Below, piece after piece: positions 34,691 to 50,205 of a stretch of 64,000 nt of DNA. Made by a program: the position numbers and the translations under genes. The notes beneath the pieces were generated by a model. The model saw nothing but the letters and a program-made list of their open reading frames with translations, was not told the DNA's origin and did not search any database. How positions within the stretch are numbered: the first letter of the stretch is position 1; the number at the start of each line of letters is the position of its first letter. The DNA is from Gossypium raimondii (Eukaryota > Streptophyta > Magnoliopsida > Malvales > Malvaceae): assembly GCF_025698545.1 (NCBI RefSeq), contig NC_068577.1:2513501-2577500 (forward strand), in the 5' to 3' direction.

Positions 34691-35115
34691 TAGATCTGTC
34701 CATGGGCCGGGCGGCCCGGCCCAACGGTCCGCCCAAAATATGAGAGGGTTCGGGTAAAAATATAGGCCCAAAATATGGGCTTGGGCAAAAAAATGAGGCC
34801 CGTTTAAAAAATGGGTCGGGCTCGGGCTCAACTTTTTTGGCCCGAGCCCGACCCGGCCCGAATATAATAAATATATATTTTTTATTTTTATTTTTAAATT
34901 TTAAAATACTTTAAAAATATTTTTTATTTTTTTATTTTTAAAATATTTTTTTGTGTTTATTAAAATTCGGGCCGGGCCAGGCTCGGGCTTATTATTTTTT
35001 CCCGGGCCGGGCCTGGGCCTGGGCAACATTTTAGGCCCATATTTTGGGCCGAGCCCGGGCCTAAGAGTTGGGCCGAAATTTTTTTCGGGCCCGGCCCGGC
35101 CCATGGACAGGTCTA
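34691..35115. mobile_element. hAT-type GGGCCCGGGCC MITE, best-preserved copy
   Basis: Inverted ends TAGATCTGTCCATGGGCCGG and (reverse complement of right) TAGACCTGTCCATGGGCCGG are almost identical. 8-bp flanks GTCGTTAC and GTCATTAC differ at one base. About 170 bp at each end is GC-rich and inverted; the centre is AT-rich. The 67-68 codon frames on both strands are products of the palindrome. Confidence 0.85.
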
Positions 35116-35156
35116 GTCATTACTGTATATGGAAGCTTTGGATATTAAGGTGTCAG

Positions 35157-35753
35157 TAGAGGTCACCATGGCCAGGTCGAGTAATAATAAAATTTCAGGT
35201 TTAGTTTGAAAAATGTGTTTAAAATTTTATTCAAGTTTGATCTGGATAAAAAAAGAAAATTTTGAGCTCGGCTTGGCTTGTCCGTATTAAAAATTTATAT
35301 ATTATTTTTAATAAAAATAAAGAAATATAATACTTCAAATACACTAAAATATTAAAATAAATGTTTCCCAATAAATTGAAAACAAATTTAAAAAAAATCT
35401 TTATGCTTAAATAATACTAAGATAGATGCAACTTAATAAACAGATGCCTCTGAAATAATAGTAAAATTAATAATAAAATAAGAGTTATACAATATTTAAA
35501 CGATAACAACAAAATAGTAGAAATATAATACTGAAATAGCAATAAGACAATGGCAAAATAATGGAAAAACTACAATTGTTTTTTTGCAAAGTTGGTCCAG
35601 ACTGGGGCCGGGAGCAAAAAAAGCTTACTCGAGGCTCGACCTATTTTCTAAATAAGTCTTATTTTTTTCCAAACCCATTTTTTAGACATATATTTTTATC
35701 CAAATCCTCTCACTTTCCGAGCGGGCCTTCGAGAAAGTCAATGTTTGACTTGA
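35157..35753. mobile_element. hAT-type non-autonomous element, diverged
   Basis: The left end TAGAGGTCACCATGGCCAGG matches the family. The right end (GCGGGCCTTCGAGAAAGTCA to TTGACTTGA) is degraded. The internal AAATTAATAATAAAATAAGA and TGTTTCCCAATAAATTG blocks are shared with 36088. It lies about 40 bp from the 34691 element. Confidence 0.6.
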
Positions 35754-36059
35754 ATTGTGAGTACTTTAACATAAATGCACAAATAATAATACATTTACGA
35801 ATTATTATAATGAATGATAAAAAAACTAAAACAAGTGAGATTTAAATCGAAATAAACTCTAGAATGACGACAACTTTTTTAATTAAAAAGTTATTAATTT
35901 TGCCATAAAACAAAGTTTCAATGAAAATAGAAAATTTAAATACAAATACGATGAGATGAGATGAATAATACTAGATTATCTCAATATACTAATAATAATT
36001 ATTTATGTATTTTTTTTTAAATCTAATTCAACTGTAAAAGTATCTAAAAGTTTTTAAGT

Positions 36060-36855
36060 TGATACAATGCTTAGAACTACACATAACTAAAGTTGTTCAT
36101 GGGCCGGATTGGGTCCTAACAAAATTCTAGGCCCGATTGATAAGCCTGGGCCCAGCCTTGCCCGACCGTGTTAATTTTATTTTTTATCTAAAAAAATTTA
36201 AAAACATAATATTTCAAAAACACTGAAAATATTAAAATAAATGTTTACCAACAAATTGAAAATCATTTTTAAAAAAGTCTTTATACTTAAATAATATGTG
36301 TAATTTAACAAGCAAATACCTAAAAAAATAATAGCAAGATTAATATTAAAATAAGAGTTATACAATATCCAAACAATAACAACAAAATAGTAACAACATA
36401 AAAGTGAAATTGTAGCAAAATAGTGAAAAAAAAATAGAAAAACAACAGTAAAACAGTGGTAAAACAACAATAAAACAACAATTTTTTTTACAAATTCGAG
36501 CTGGGCTAGGTCCGAGGTCAAAAAACCTTACTTGAGGCTAGAAAACCTTACTTTAAGGCCCGACCCATTTTCTAAACGGGTCTTATTTTTTTGCCCAAGC
36601 TCATTTGTTGAGTTTATATTTTTTCTAAAATCCTCCCACTTTTTGAAAACCAGCTCATTTGTTGAGTTTATATTTTTTCTAAAATCCTCCCACTTTTTGA
36701 GCGACCTTTTGGGTTAGGCTATGGACAAGTCTACCCACAACTTAACTCAACCCTTAAATGGAAAGATAGGCGCACTTCAATATATACTCAAACTCACGTC
36801 CTTCTACACTACAATAATACCAACACTAATTAAATTAAAACTCAATCGAAAATTA
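36060..36855 (-). repeat. SINE family A split by a hAT MITE
   Basis: The left part 36060-36087 (GATACAATGCTTAGAACTAC) and the right part 36742-36855 (TTAACTCAACCCTTAAATGG through ACTCACGTCC to AAACTCAATCG) join into one SINE when 36088-36741 is removed. The break falls inside the conserved AGTTCTAGGCATTGTG-proximal region. Confidence 0.7.
36088..36733. mobile_element. hAT-type non-autonomous element nested in a SINE
   Basis: The left end is TAAAGTTGTTCATGGGCCGG and the reverse complement of the right end is TAGACTTGTCCATAGCC. Flanks CACATAAC (36080-36087) and CCCACAAC (36734-36741) agree at six of eight bases. Inside, a 54-bp unit (CTCATTTGTTGAGTTTATAT...) is tandemly duplicated at 36600-36653 and 36654-about 36700. 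Inner AT blocks match 35157-35753. Confidence 0.7.
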
Positions 36856-37287
36856 TCCATCTACTTTTAATTGAAACATTTGGTATCTTATTTTATTTTT
36901 TTGAACCTTTTAGATGTAGCTTATTCCATGAGTCCATGAAACATGCAATTTGCAATCACACTTAAATTCATGTGATTTTTTTGAAAAAATAAATCTTAAA
37001 ACAAATTTAATTATAATAAATATCTAAATTATTATAAATTCTCCTTACATCAAATATTTAATTATTTTAAAAATTATAAATATATTTGTATTTGTAAGTA
37101 CAAATATACACTCCAATTAATAAATCACCCTTAACCATTATAAAATATAATTCAAATCTAAATTAAAATAAATTTAGATAGAATTAACACAAAATAATAT
37201 TAAACTAACTAAAATTTAAATTGTAAACTTACATATATATATAATTTACTCACTATATAATTCAAAATTAAAAATAAAAATTATGGT

Positions 37288-37415
37288 TAATTGAGTCTTA
37301 GCTTTAACTAGTATTGATAATATTGTCAGTACAATAGGACGTAGGTTCGAATGCGTTGAAGCGCATTATACTCTTATTTTATCAAAAAGAACAAATATGA
37401 TAACCTATAATGAAA
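37288..37415 (+). repeat. tRNA-derived SINE, family A
   Basis: Plus-strand copy with an A-box region (GAGTCTTAGCTTTAACTAGT), B box (GTAGGTTCGAATGCG) and the tail AAAAAGAACAAATATGAT; an internal stretch before the tail is deleted. Confidence 0.65.
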
Positions 37416-38123
37416 TAAATTATGAACTTCAATCTTACCATTAACTCAGGCTTGAATGAGTTGGTTGTTTACCAAATTTTGAACAAACCAGTGACTAATA
37501 TAATATCTCAATTAAACTTAAACATGCCATACCTAATTTTGTTTTTATTTCTAATCTTTTTCCACCAAACAAATAAACATTTAGTCTCAAAGATGAAAAC
37601 AAAATCCTCAAATTTGTACTCAATACTACTAATACATATAGCTAATTTGGGTTTAAAATACTAAACAATCTAAAATTTAATATATCATACAATGAACTAG
37701 CTAGGAGGGAAGCATAATTCAAGAATGTCAGGACCCACAATCCATACATAGTCTTTTCACCCTTATCTAATTTGGGTGCTTAGCTACTTTATCATCACTC
37801 ACATAAAGGCCACTACCTAGTTTTTGCAACATGTTCAATGCATCAAATCCAAAAAGAAAAGTCTCTCCCATTTGTCATTGAGCACATGTACATTAACTCC
37901 CTTGGCTCAATGACCCTCATCCACAAACTCACAATGGACCCCTATAATGGTAAAAAAGGAACCACCATTTAACTTTGTTGCCTTGTGTGTGTGCTTTGAA
38001 TCTGATACATCAAGTACATTTTCAAAGATTGCAGCAACCAGACAAAGTAACTATTATATTTGATTTACCAAGTTTATTTGTTCATTGATGCAGATTTTTA
38101 GCTATGGCATTGGCATCTCTAAG
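37416..38123. other. 3' flank of the subtilase gene
   Basis: From about 37700 the composition is gene-like and may include the 3' untranslated region of the minus-strand subtilase. The 80-codon frame at 37422-37664 has no recognisable domain. Confidence 0.4.
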
Positions 38124-41100
38124 TCATGTTTCTGAGTACAAGTGATTGTTAATGACAATTCTAACAACCACAGGAATTCTTACTACATGAATGCCATCTT
38201 CCCAGTATAGGTTTCCGAACGAGTATCTTCCTTGAACTTTTAGTTGAGAACAAAAGGTTACCTTGAACTTCAGCTTCTTTGTTGTTGAATTGAATGTCAA
38301 AATCCATGGCTCGACACTCACGTCAATGCCTGCGGGAGCTTGAATGCGGGCTACATAAATGGAGTTCACTGGACCGACATTTGTAACGGTTCTTGAGACG
38401 GTCATACGTTGCTTAAGCTCAGGTAATGTTATAGAAGGCAAATTTAGATTTCGGAGGAACTTGACTGATTTATGACATGGGGTGTGAACCCTAGTCATTA
38501 ACCTGATGGCAGTGCTGTTATAACCCATTGCATAAAGGAAGCAGACATAATCTGAGGGTTTAATGTCATAAATGAGACCTGGGTCTAGAGCTTTATTTGG
38601 ATCTACATTGCCACCTCCATAATCAAATGGGTCAGCTTGCTTGTGGGGTGCTCCCTCAGCTACTGTATTTTGGCCATATTCATCCTTCATAGAAGCTTCT
38701 CGAACCGAAAAAGAAAAAAAGAATGTTGCATTAACAAGTTTTAAAAGCAAACCAGAACTAAAAAAATTATGTTTTATTACCTGTTGTTACTAGTGCAGAC
38801 TTAATTGCTGCAGGGCTCCACTTGGGATGGATTCCTTTGAGAAGTGCAACAATGCCGGATATATGGGGACAAGCCATGGAAGTTCCCGAATCAAGTTTAA
38901 AGTTAAATGGAGATGCTTTAGTTTGAGGAGAATTGAGTAGCTTGGATGAAGCAGCAGGTGACCAGGAGGCCAATATATCAACTCCTGGAGCAGCAATGTC
39001 TGGCTGAACAATGCATTGACATATGTTAAAACAGAAGGCTATGTAACTTCTCTATGGAAAAAGACTGCTAATACCTTCAACACTGATGGTGAAAGGGAAC
39101 TAGGTCCTCGTGATGAAAAATACGCTATTTCTGGGGCTAGCTGTTGTCCGATAACCGTCTTTGAGAAGCTGAACTTGACGACTGGCTTTCTGTTACATGA
39201 AAGAGTTCATTAATATATCAGAGACCTTCTGATGGAATCTCAAGATATAGGGTTCAACTCATATCTGATGCAAATGACCTGCTTGCAGCCATGTAAGTCA
39301 GCAGAGATGTCCCAGCTTCAAAGTCCACTTGGACACAGGGAAAACTCCATGGACAAGAGACATCTTTAGTAGGAAACTGTGCAAATATAACTCCTGCACC
39401 CTTGAGCTCAAGTACAGATTTCGAAGCAATGGCAGCCGACCTCTGCCACCGAGATTGGAAACAAAGAATTACTTTACCTCTTGCTAGAGTGGCATTCAGA
39501 GTTTCCAAATCACAACTTCTGCAAAAGTAAACAATACCAAAATATTTAATCGTAGTCCGTATCTAGATCGCAAAGATTCATGTGACAAGAACCTAAGTAC
39601 CAGTCTTACCCTGCACTGGTTCCATCAATATTAGTGGCTGCAATATCTGCTCCATATACAATAGGATGAAACTTGTTCAAGCCCCTTCCTGTATAGAAAG
39701 ACTGGCCCTGTATGAAAAACGTAAAAGTCATAGCTAAATAAACAAAGAATACAATTGTACTTTTCTATCAATGACTTGCAATTTAGAATCGAATATCTAC
39801 CAGTAGATGGTAGTTCCATCACGAGCAAAACATGTCAGTAAAACCTTGCAAAATTTTTTTGATCATTGAGAAGAAAATTATGAATTACCACTACAGTTTG
39901 GTTGTTCCCCAGGGTGATCACTGCAGGGAAATCTCGATCAATAGTGCTTGCAGCAACAGTCATAACCCAAGGAGCAGTATTAATGACAGTTTGAGGATAA
40001 GGACCAGTGTTGCCTGCAGAGCATACAACAGATATTCCTCTTGCTACAGCGTGGAAAGAACCAATAGCCAGCGCATCATCAACGTAAGTTGAAAGTGGAG
40101 GTGGTGAGCCCAAAGATGCCGAAATAATATCCACACCATCAAAGATAGCATCATCAATTGCGGCAAGAAGGTCAGCTGAGCTACAGCCACCAGTAGCCCA
40201 ACAAACTTTGTAGATAGCTAACCATGATGAAGGAGCACCTCCTCTGGCTATTCCTTGGGCTAGTCCCCTAAAGTTTGCATTTTTTACTTCAGCACCACTT
40301 GCAGTAGATGAGGTGTGAGTACCATGGCCCACAGCATCTCGAGGAGACAAGAACTCAACCCCATCACTTGGGGAAAGCTTTCCAAATTCAGCTTCATACC
40401 CTTTAATGTACCAACGTGCACCGATAATTTTCCTGCTTCAAATACCCTAGAGTTAGATACCTTATACTTCAGCCAACCAGAACACCAAACACAACACACA
40501 GTTCATTTGAACTTCGAAATGTTCCCTTTTAACAAATTTATTAGATATTACTTTGACAATGAACTTTGAAAAATAAAAGAAAATTTGGTCTTGATACATA
40601 AGCTATATGAATTCGGCAGCATAGTACTAACAATGGAATAGTAATTGTCAACAGACAGCAGGTCTTCATAAACTTAAGCCAAATATGGCATCAAACTGCA
40701 TTCATTCTTGAAAATCTGGGACTAAACAAATGTGAAAAAGAAAGGAGATTGCTCCTTAATAAAGGAATATTAATGGATTCTTGTAAATTTTAACCTGAAA
40801 CATACTGCAAGTGTTAAGAAGTAAATTCTCCTATTTTGAAACTCATTAGATAAAAATTCCAGTGGTAACCCCTAAATTCAAGAGTGGACAGATATGAATT
40901 CCTTATGTTTATTTCAAATTATTCAACAAGTTGTTGCCTGCAACATGATGCACATAATCTTGACATTGATTTGATAAAGGATAGCAAAAAAAAATGTTAG
41001 AGCAAGAAATGGTAAGAGTATTGATCAAAGCAATTATACCTATTGCAATGCGAACGGTTAAATCTGTTTCCTTCCTGGCATATCCCTTTCCATCGAGATG

Positions 41101-42262
41101 GAAACTTTCCCATGCCATCATCTCTGAAGCTTTCGGACTCAGGCCATATACCTTCTCAGGAAAAAATGTATGATTAATGTCAAATTCCTAGAACAACAAA
41201 GTTATATAGCTTTCAAAAAGAAGTTGTAGGCTGACCAGTATCCATGACACCAATAATAGTCCCCAAGCCTGAATGGCCTTCTGAAAGAATACCATCCACA
41301 ATTTGAGGCTTTACTTGCAGGAAATCCCAGCTTCTAGTAGTGTGCAGGTTTAGGATTCTATTTGGAACTACATGAACAACTCCGGGGACATCTGCATAGG
41401 CGACAAAAAAACCATCTAAAAGACTAGTTTGAGATAAATATGAAGGAGAAAAAAACAGAGTTTACAGTTCACCAACATTGTTACACCTGCAATAAGCTTA
41501 GCTTGAGACTGACTGAGGACTGCAGCAAACCCTGAAAACCCATGTTTGTAGCTGTATAAAATGGATTCCTTGGCAGATTCTTTGCTGTGTTCAATTGAGA
41601 TCATGGCAGTTTTACTATTTTCCATGTTCCAATCAACTTGTCAAAAACAAAATTTGTTTATTCTTGTAAGCGGAAGTACTAACAGAACCAAGACACATTT
41701 CCTTCTTGAATGATATAATTAAGGATAAAGCTGTACCAATGGAATATAAGTGTATGCATATTTATAGCAAATCAAATCTTATTTATCAGTAATGGACTTT
41801 TTGCTACTAGTTCCATAATTGAACAACTTTTCACTATAAAATGAGTTAGCTAGCTCGAGATCTAGCATATCAACCACCTATACGCCATAGGTTATGGGGT
41901 CGATTCAAACCATAATATGAATAAAGATACAGAAAAGAAAAGCTATTGAATAACTAGTGGTGATTGGTGAAGAGAGTTGAAATTGAAACCTTCCAAGAAT
42001 GTCTGAAAGAATCTGATGATGAGAATCTTCCAGTAGATTTGGCTCATCAGTGTGTCTCTCCCCCATATATACAATATAAACCTGTGAAAAACAAAAAAAA
42101 AACGAAGATTCTTATATTAAAGGCAAAGAATGATGATGAAGTGAAGCAAGAAACAAATAATGAAGAAAAACCCACATTGCTGGAAGCAAGCCCGAGAAGA
42201 AACAATGAACATAACAAAGCGATCAAAACAACACACGGCCATGAAGAAGGAAAAGAAGCCAT
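38124..42262 (-). CDS. Subtilisin-like serine protease (plant subtilase, S8A), 11 exons
   Basis: Exons: 42262-42176, 42081-41990, 41584-41487, 41391-41236, 41151-41040, 40432-39889, 39707-39610, 39518-39279, 39189-39075, 39003-38781 and 38695-38124. All phases fit, giving 778 aa. Exon 1 is a signal peptide ([20 protein letters not shown] to SSN). The I9 propeptide domain follows ([28 protein letters not shown]). The catalytic triad is Asp143 (VMDTG), His218 (GHGTHTSS) and Ser556 (SGTSMACPH), with oxyanion Asn323 (SAGNTGP). A protease-associated insertion lies between about 365 and 500, and a fibronectin-III-like domain closes the protein ([12 protein letters not shown]). It should be secreted to the apoplast after autocatalytic prodomain removal. 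The sequence recalls the SBT3 group, but the subgroup is inferred. All key residues are intact. A 134-codon plus-strand frame opposite exons 1-2 is an artefact. Confidence 0.95.
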
Positions 42263-42376
42263 AAGAGAGAAAAAGGAATATGATAATCAAAGAGAGAAGG
42301 GAATGAAAGAAGATTTACAGTACACAGTGATTTATATGATGAGCTTCTTGCTAGGTAAAAGTTGAGAATTTGATCG

Positions 42377-42382
42377 TATATA
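42377..42382 (-). promoter_or_regulatory. Candidate TATA box of the subtilase gene
   Basis: The minus strand reads CTATATAC about 115 bases upstream of the start codon at 42262. Position and sequence suit a plant TATA element; no other support. Confidence 0.35.
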
Positions 42383-42545
42383 GACAAAGCATTGCGGGGA
42401 CCGCATTTGATACCTGTTCCACTGCACTGCTACCGCCATTTACGATTAAAAGGCGCTTTGGGTGCTCCATGGATCAGTCGTTTGTCCGATTATGGCCATT
42501 GTTTTGTTTGCAATCTTCAGTGTCATCATGATTTGGAGACTGAGG

Positions 42546-43235
42546 GTCTAATTACGGTTTTAGTCCCTCTATTATATCAATTTGAGATTTAATTTTATGC
42601 TGTTTTAATATATGGTTTTGGTCCCTCTATTTTACTATATATGTTTGGGGTTTGTGGACAGTGGGGAATCTATAAATAATTTTATGAGGGGCTGAAATTG
42701 AATTATAAACTTTTGAGAGGTCAAAATATAATTTTATCATGTATTAGTTTATGATTTCATCATTTTTAAAAAGGACTAAACATTTTTTTTTCATTTTTGG
42801 GGGGACATGGCTCCTACCTACCCCTTTGCATTTCCCCTTATTCATGGATGTCTCTCTCAACAAAATGTCCGCTGGGCGAAGCCAAAATTTTGCTTAAAGT
42901 GGTTGAATTCGAATTATAAATTTCTAAGAGAGCTAAAAATGTAATTTAGCCATTGTATTGATGTAAAATCTTACAATTTTCAAGGGATTAAACTATAAAT
43001 TTTATTTTTGGAGAGGGCATAATTTAATTTAATTTAAAATTTTAAGAGGGTCCAAAATATGATTTTACGATTATTAACTTAAAACTTTGCAAATACTCAA
43101 GGACTAAACTGATCATATTATCACCTTAACATGTTAATCAATTTAAAGTTGAGGATTAAATTATATCAAATTGAAATAAAAGATTAAATCTAAAATTTTA
43201 ACATAGTTAAGGGACTACAACTATAATAAGAGCAA
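42546..43235. mobile_element. Inverted-repeat MITE (GGTTTTAGTCCCTCTA ends) with nested insertions
   Basis: The left end GTCTAATTACGGTTTTAGTC and the reverse complement of the right end (TCTTATTATAGTTGTAGTCC) correspond, followed by ATTTAATCTTTTATTTC-type sequence as at 28500-28812. A short hAT MITE (42659-42840) and further AT-rich repeat pieces sit between the ends. Limits are approximate. Confidence 0.5.
42659..42840. mobile_element. Short hAT-type MITE
   Basis: Begins CAGTGGGGAATCTATAA and ends CATTTCCCCTTA, flanked by TTTGTGGA (42651-42658) and TTCATGGA (42841-42848), six of eight matching. The internal GGGGCTGAAATTGAATTATA and GGGGGGACATGGCTCC motifs are shared with 56520-56746. Confidence 0.6.
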
Positions 43236-43489
43236 GACAAAGTTTGTGTGTGTGCTGTTTTTTTCTTCGTTTTAAGTTGAAATTTCGTAGTGGAAGAAGA
43301 AACGTTGACTTAATTTTGGTTGGCTGCATATTTTAGTAAACGAAAGGAGTTATGATGATATTTGATAGAAAATTTTGATTTAATAGATTAATGTTTTACT
43401 TATCAAAAAAATTGTTTTTAATTTTATATAATATAAATTATTAGAATATTACATTTTTCATTTCTAAGGGTATAACTGTTATACCCTAT

Positions 43490-43680
43490 CCAAATTCGAC
43501 ATAGATTTTTAGCATTAGTGGCGTTTGGATTAAAAACGCCGCAAAGCTAAAATATTAACGATGTTTTTGCAAAAATGATGCAAAAAATAAAACAATAACA
43601 GCGCTTTTTCATAAACGCCGCCAAAGGTAAAGTAAGAGCGGCGCTTTTTACTTATATCGTGAGTATACCATACTCTATTA
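43490..43680. repeat. GCGGCGTTTTT-motif repeat cluster
   Basis: Several direct and inverted copies of a GGCGTTT / AAACGCCGC / GCGGCGCTTTTT motif lie within 190 bp (for example TTAAAAACGCCGCAAAG, ATAAACGCCGCCAAAG, AGAGCGGCGCTTTTTAC). Such clusters are common in subterminal parts of plant DNA transposons. The owner element is not resolved. Confidence 0.45.
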
Positions 43681-44288
43681 TACATTATCTTTGTATTAAT
43701 CACTAGTCTTTTTCTTGGCTTTCACAAAATTTGATTCCTTTATTTTCATAATATCATTACTAAGTCCAAATTGATAACGCCATTAGTTGTTGACGTTAAA
43801 GAGATGGCATAGGATTCTTTTACTATCATTTGATTACACAATCCGAGCTAAAAGAAAATTCAATCAACCACATTCAACTAATAATAAATTTATATGTCAG
43901 TTGACTATTTAAGAATGTTTTAAAAAAAATTCATATCATCACTTTAAGATAATAGTATTATCATTTTGGATCGAGTCATAACATTATAAAAGTAGAGGCA
44001 CCAAATTATATCAAATTAAAATAAAAGGACTAAAACCAGAATTAGACCTTTTTATCGCCAAGCATTGATCAATCACAGAATGATGTCTCAAGTTCATTGC
44101 TTTGGCATGTACCAGGTTTTCTTGGTAAAACAGGTAGCTGAAATTACCTTGACATGGCTCCTAAAATACAAAAGAGGGAATGAGATGAAGAAATTAAAAC
44201 TGATTATACAATGCTAAATAGGCACATAATCATAAACTTAATTCACCAAAAATAATGACTCTATACACACTCACTAGCCACACTGTAT
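43681..44288. other. Intergenic DNA and 3' flank of the kinase gene
   Basis: 43985-44052 carries an AAAAGGACTAAAACCAGAAT block matching the right end of the 28500 MITE family, so a partial copy is likely. 44055-44288 is probably 3' untranslated sequence of the minus-strand kinase. Confidence 0.4.
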
Positions 44289-49397
<5,109 letters not shown>

Positions 49398-49604
49398 CTT
49401 TTGGCACCTTTGTTGTGTTGCCTTTCCTGTCTTTCACACTGTGAGCTTGTAACGGATAATGGGGAAATTTATTGAATACCGTTGTTGGAACTTGGATTAT
49501 TGGACTGATTGATTATGTGTGCTTTAAGCTCCACCCTTTAATTGGACTGGGCTAGATAAACAGGCTTGGCCCACTTTGGTCCAATTCATTGTTTTCTCAT
49601 TGAT
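49398..49604. promoter_or_regulatory. Upstream region of the kinase gene
   Basis: Probably leader and promoter on the minus strand. I see no convincing TATA box at the expected distance. Confidence 0.35.
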
Positions 49605-49725
49605 TGAGTCTTAACTCGATTGGCATAGATATTATTGTCAATACAGTAAGATATGTGTTCAAGTGCACTGAAGCACATTATCATCTTATTTATGGGTTGG
49701 GGAGAGGCTATGAGTAGTTGACACA
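49605..49725 (+). repeat. tRNA-derived SINE, family A, tail-truncated
   Basis: The A box (GAGTCTTAACTCGATTGGCA) is the best preserved in the window; the B box is GTGTTCAAGTGC. The copy ends at GAGGCTATGAGTAGTT, where an inverted second copy begins. Confidence 0.7.
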
Positions 49726-49850
49726 ATGCTTAGAACTATCTATTGCCCTTCCCAACCCATAAATAGGAGGATAATACGCTTCAACGCACTTGAACCCACT
49801 CCTGCATTGACAATAATGTTCATGCCAATTAAACTAAGATTCAATCAACT
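49722..49850 (-). repeat. tRNA-derived SINE, family A, inverted next to the previous copy
   Basis: Starts with GACACAATGCTTAGAACTAT on the plus strand and continues through CCCAACCCATAAATAGGAGG and the B box to CCAATTAAACTAAGATTCAA. With 49605-49725 it forms a tail-to-tail inverted pair. Confidence 0.7.
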
Positions 49851-50205
49851 TTTTTTATTTTTTTTAATATATATTTTTAAGTTATTTTCACAAGTTTATT
49901 TATAAATATTTGCTTTTATACTATAAATATTAAAACTAATTATGAATCAAATAAAAAATTTAATTTAGTTTAAATAATAGTTGGTTTTAATCTTGTGAAT
50001 CGAAAAACTAATCGAACCGAACATATTTAAGTAATAATTAAATTGAAACCAAATTAAATTTAAGTAATTGATTTTTGTATTTTTCTCAATCTATTATAAA
50101 CCTTTGAAATTATATATATTTCCTAGTTTTCAAAACATACTCTTTTTTTTTGCTAACATTTTTACTCTCTCCAGTGACTACAATAATTTAGTATATCTAA
50201 TAACA
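49851..50205. other. AT-rich intergenic DNA
   Basis: Nothing recognisable seen. Confidence 0.4.

Noticed and set aside
34901-35159. Proline/glycine-rich ORFs on both strands
   Set aside because: They are by-products of the GC-rich inverted arms of the hAT MITE and appear on both strands for that reason.
38767-39213. Extra small ORFs around the subtilase Ser exon
   Set aside because: They are alternative frames of exons 9-10; the splice-consistent frame contains GTSMACPH.
41964-42365. Plus-strand ORF of 133 aa, lysine- and glutamate-rich
   Set aside because: It is the antisense of subtilase exons 1 and 2 and the intron between them. It has no domain, and its composition is explained by the opposite strand.
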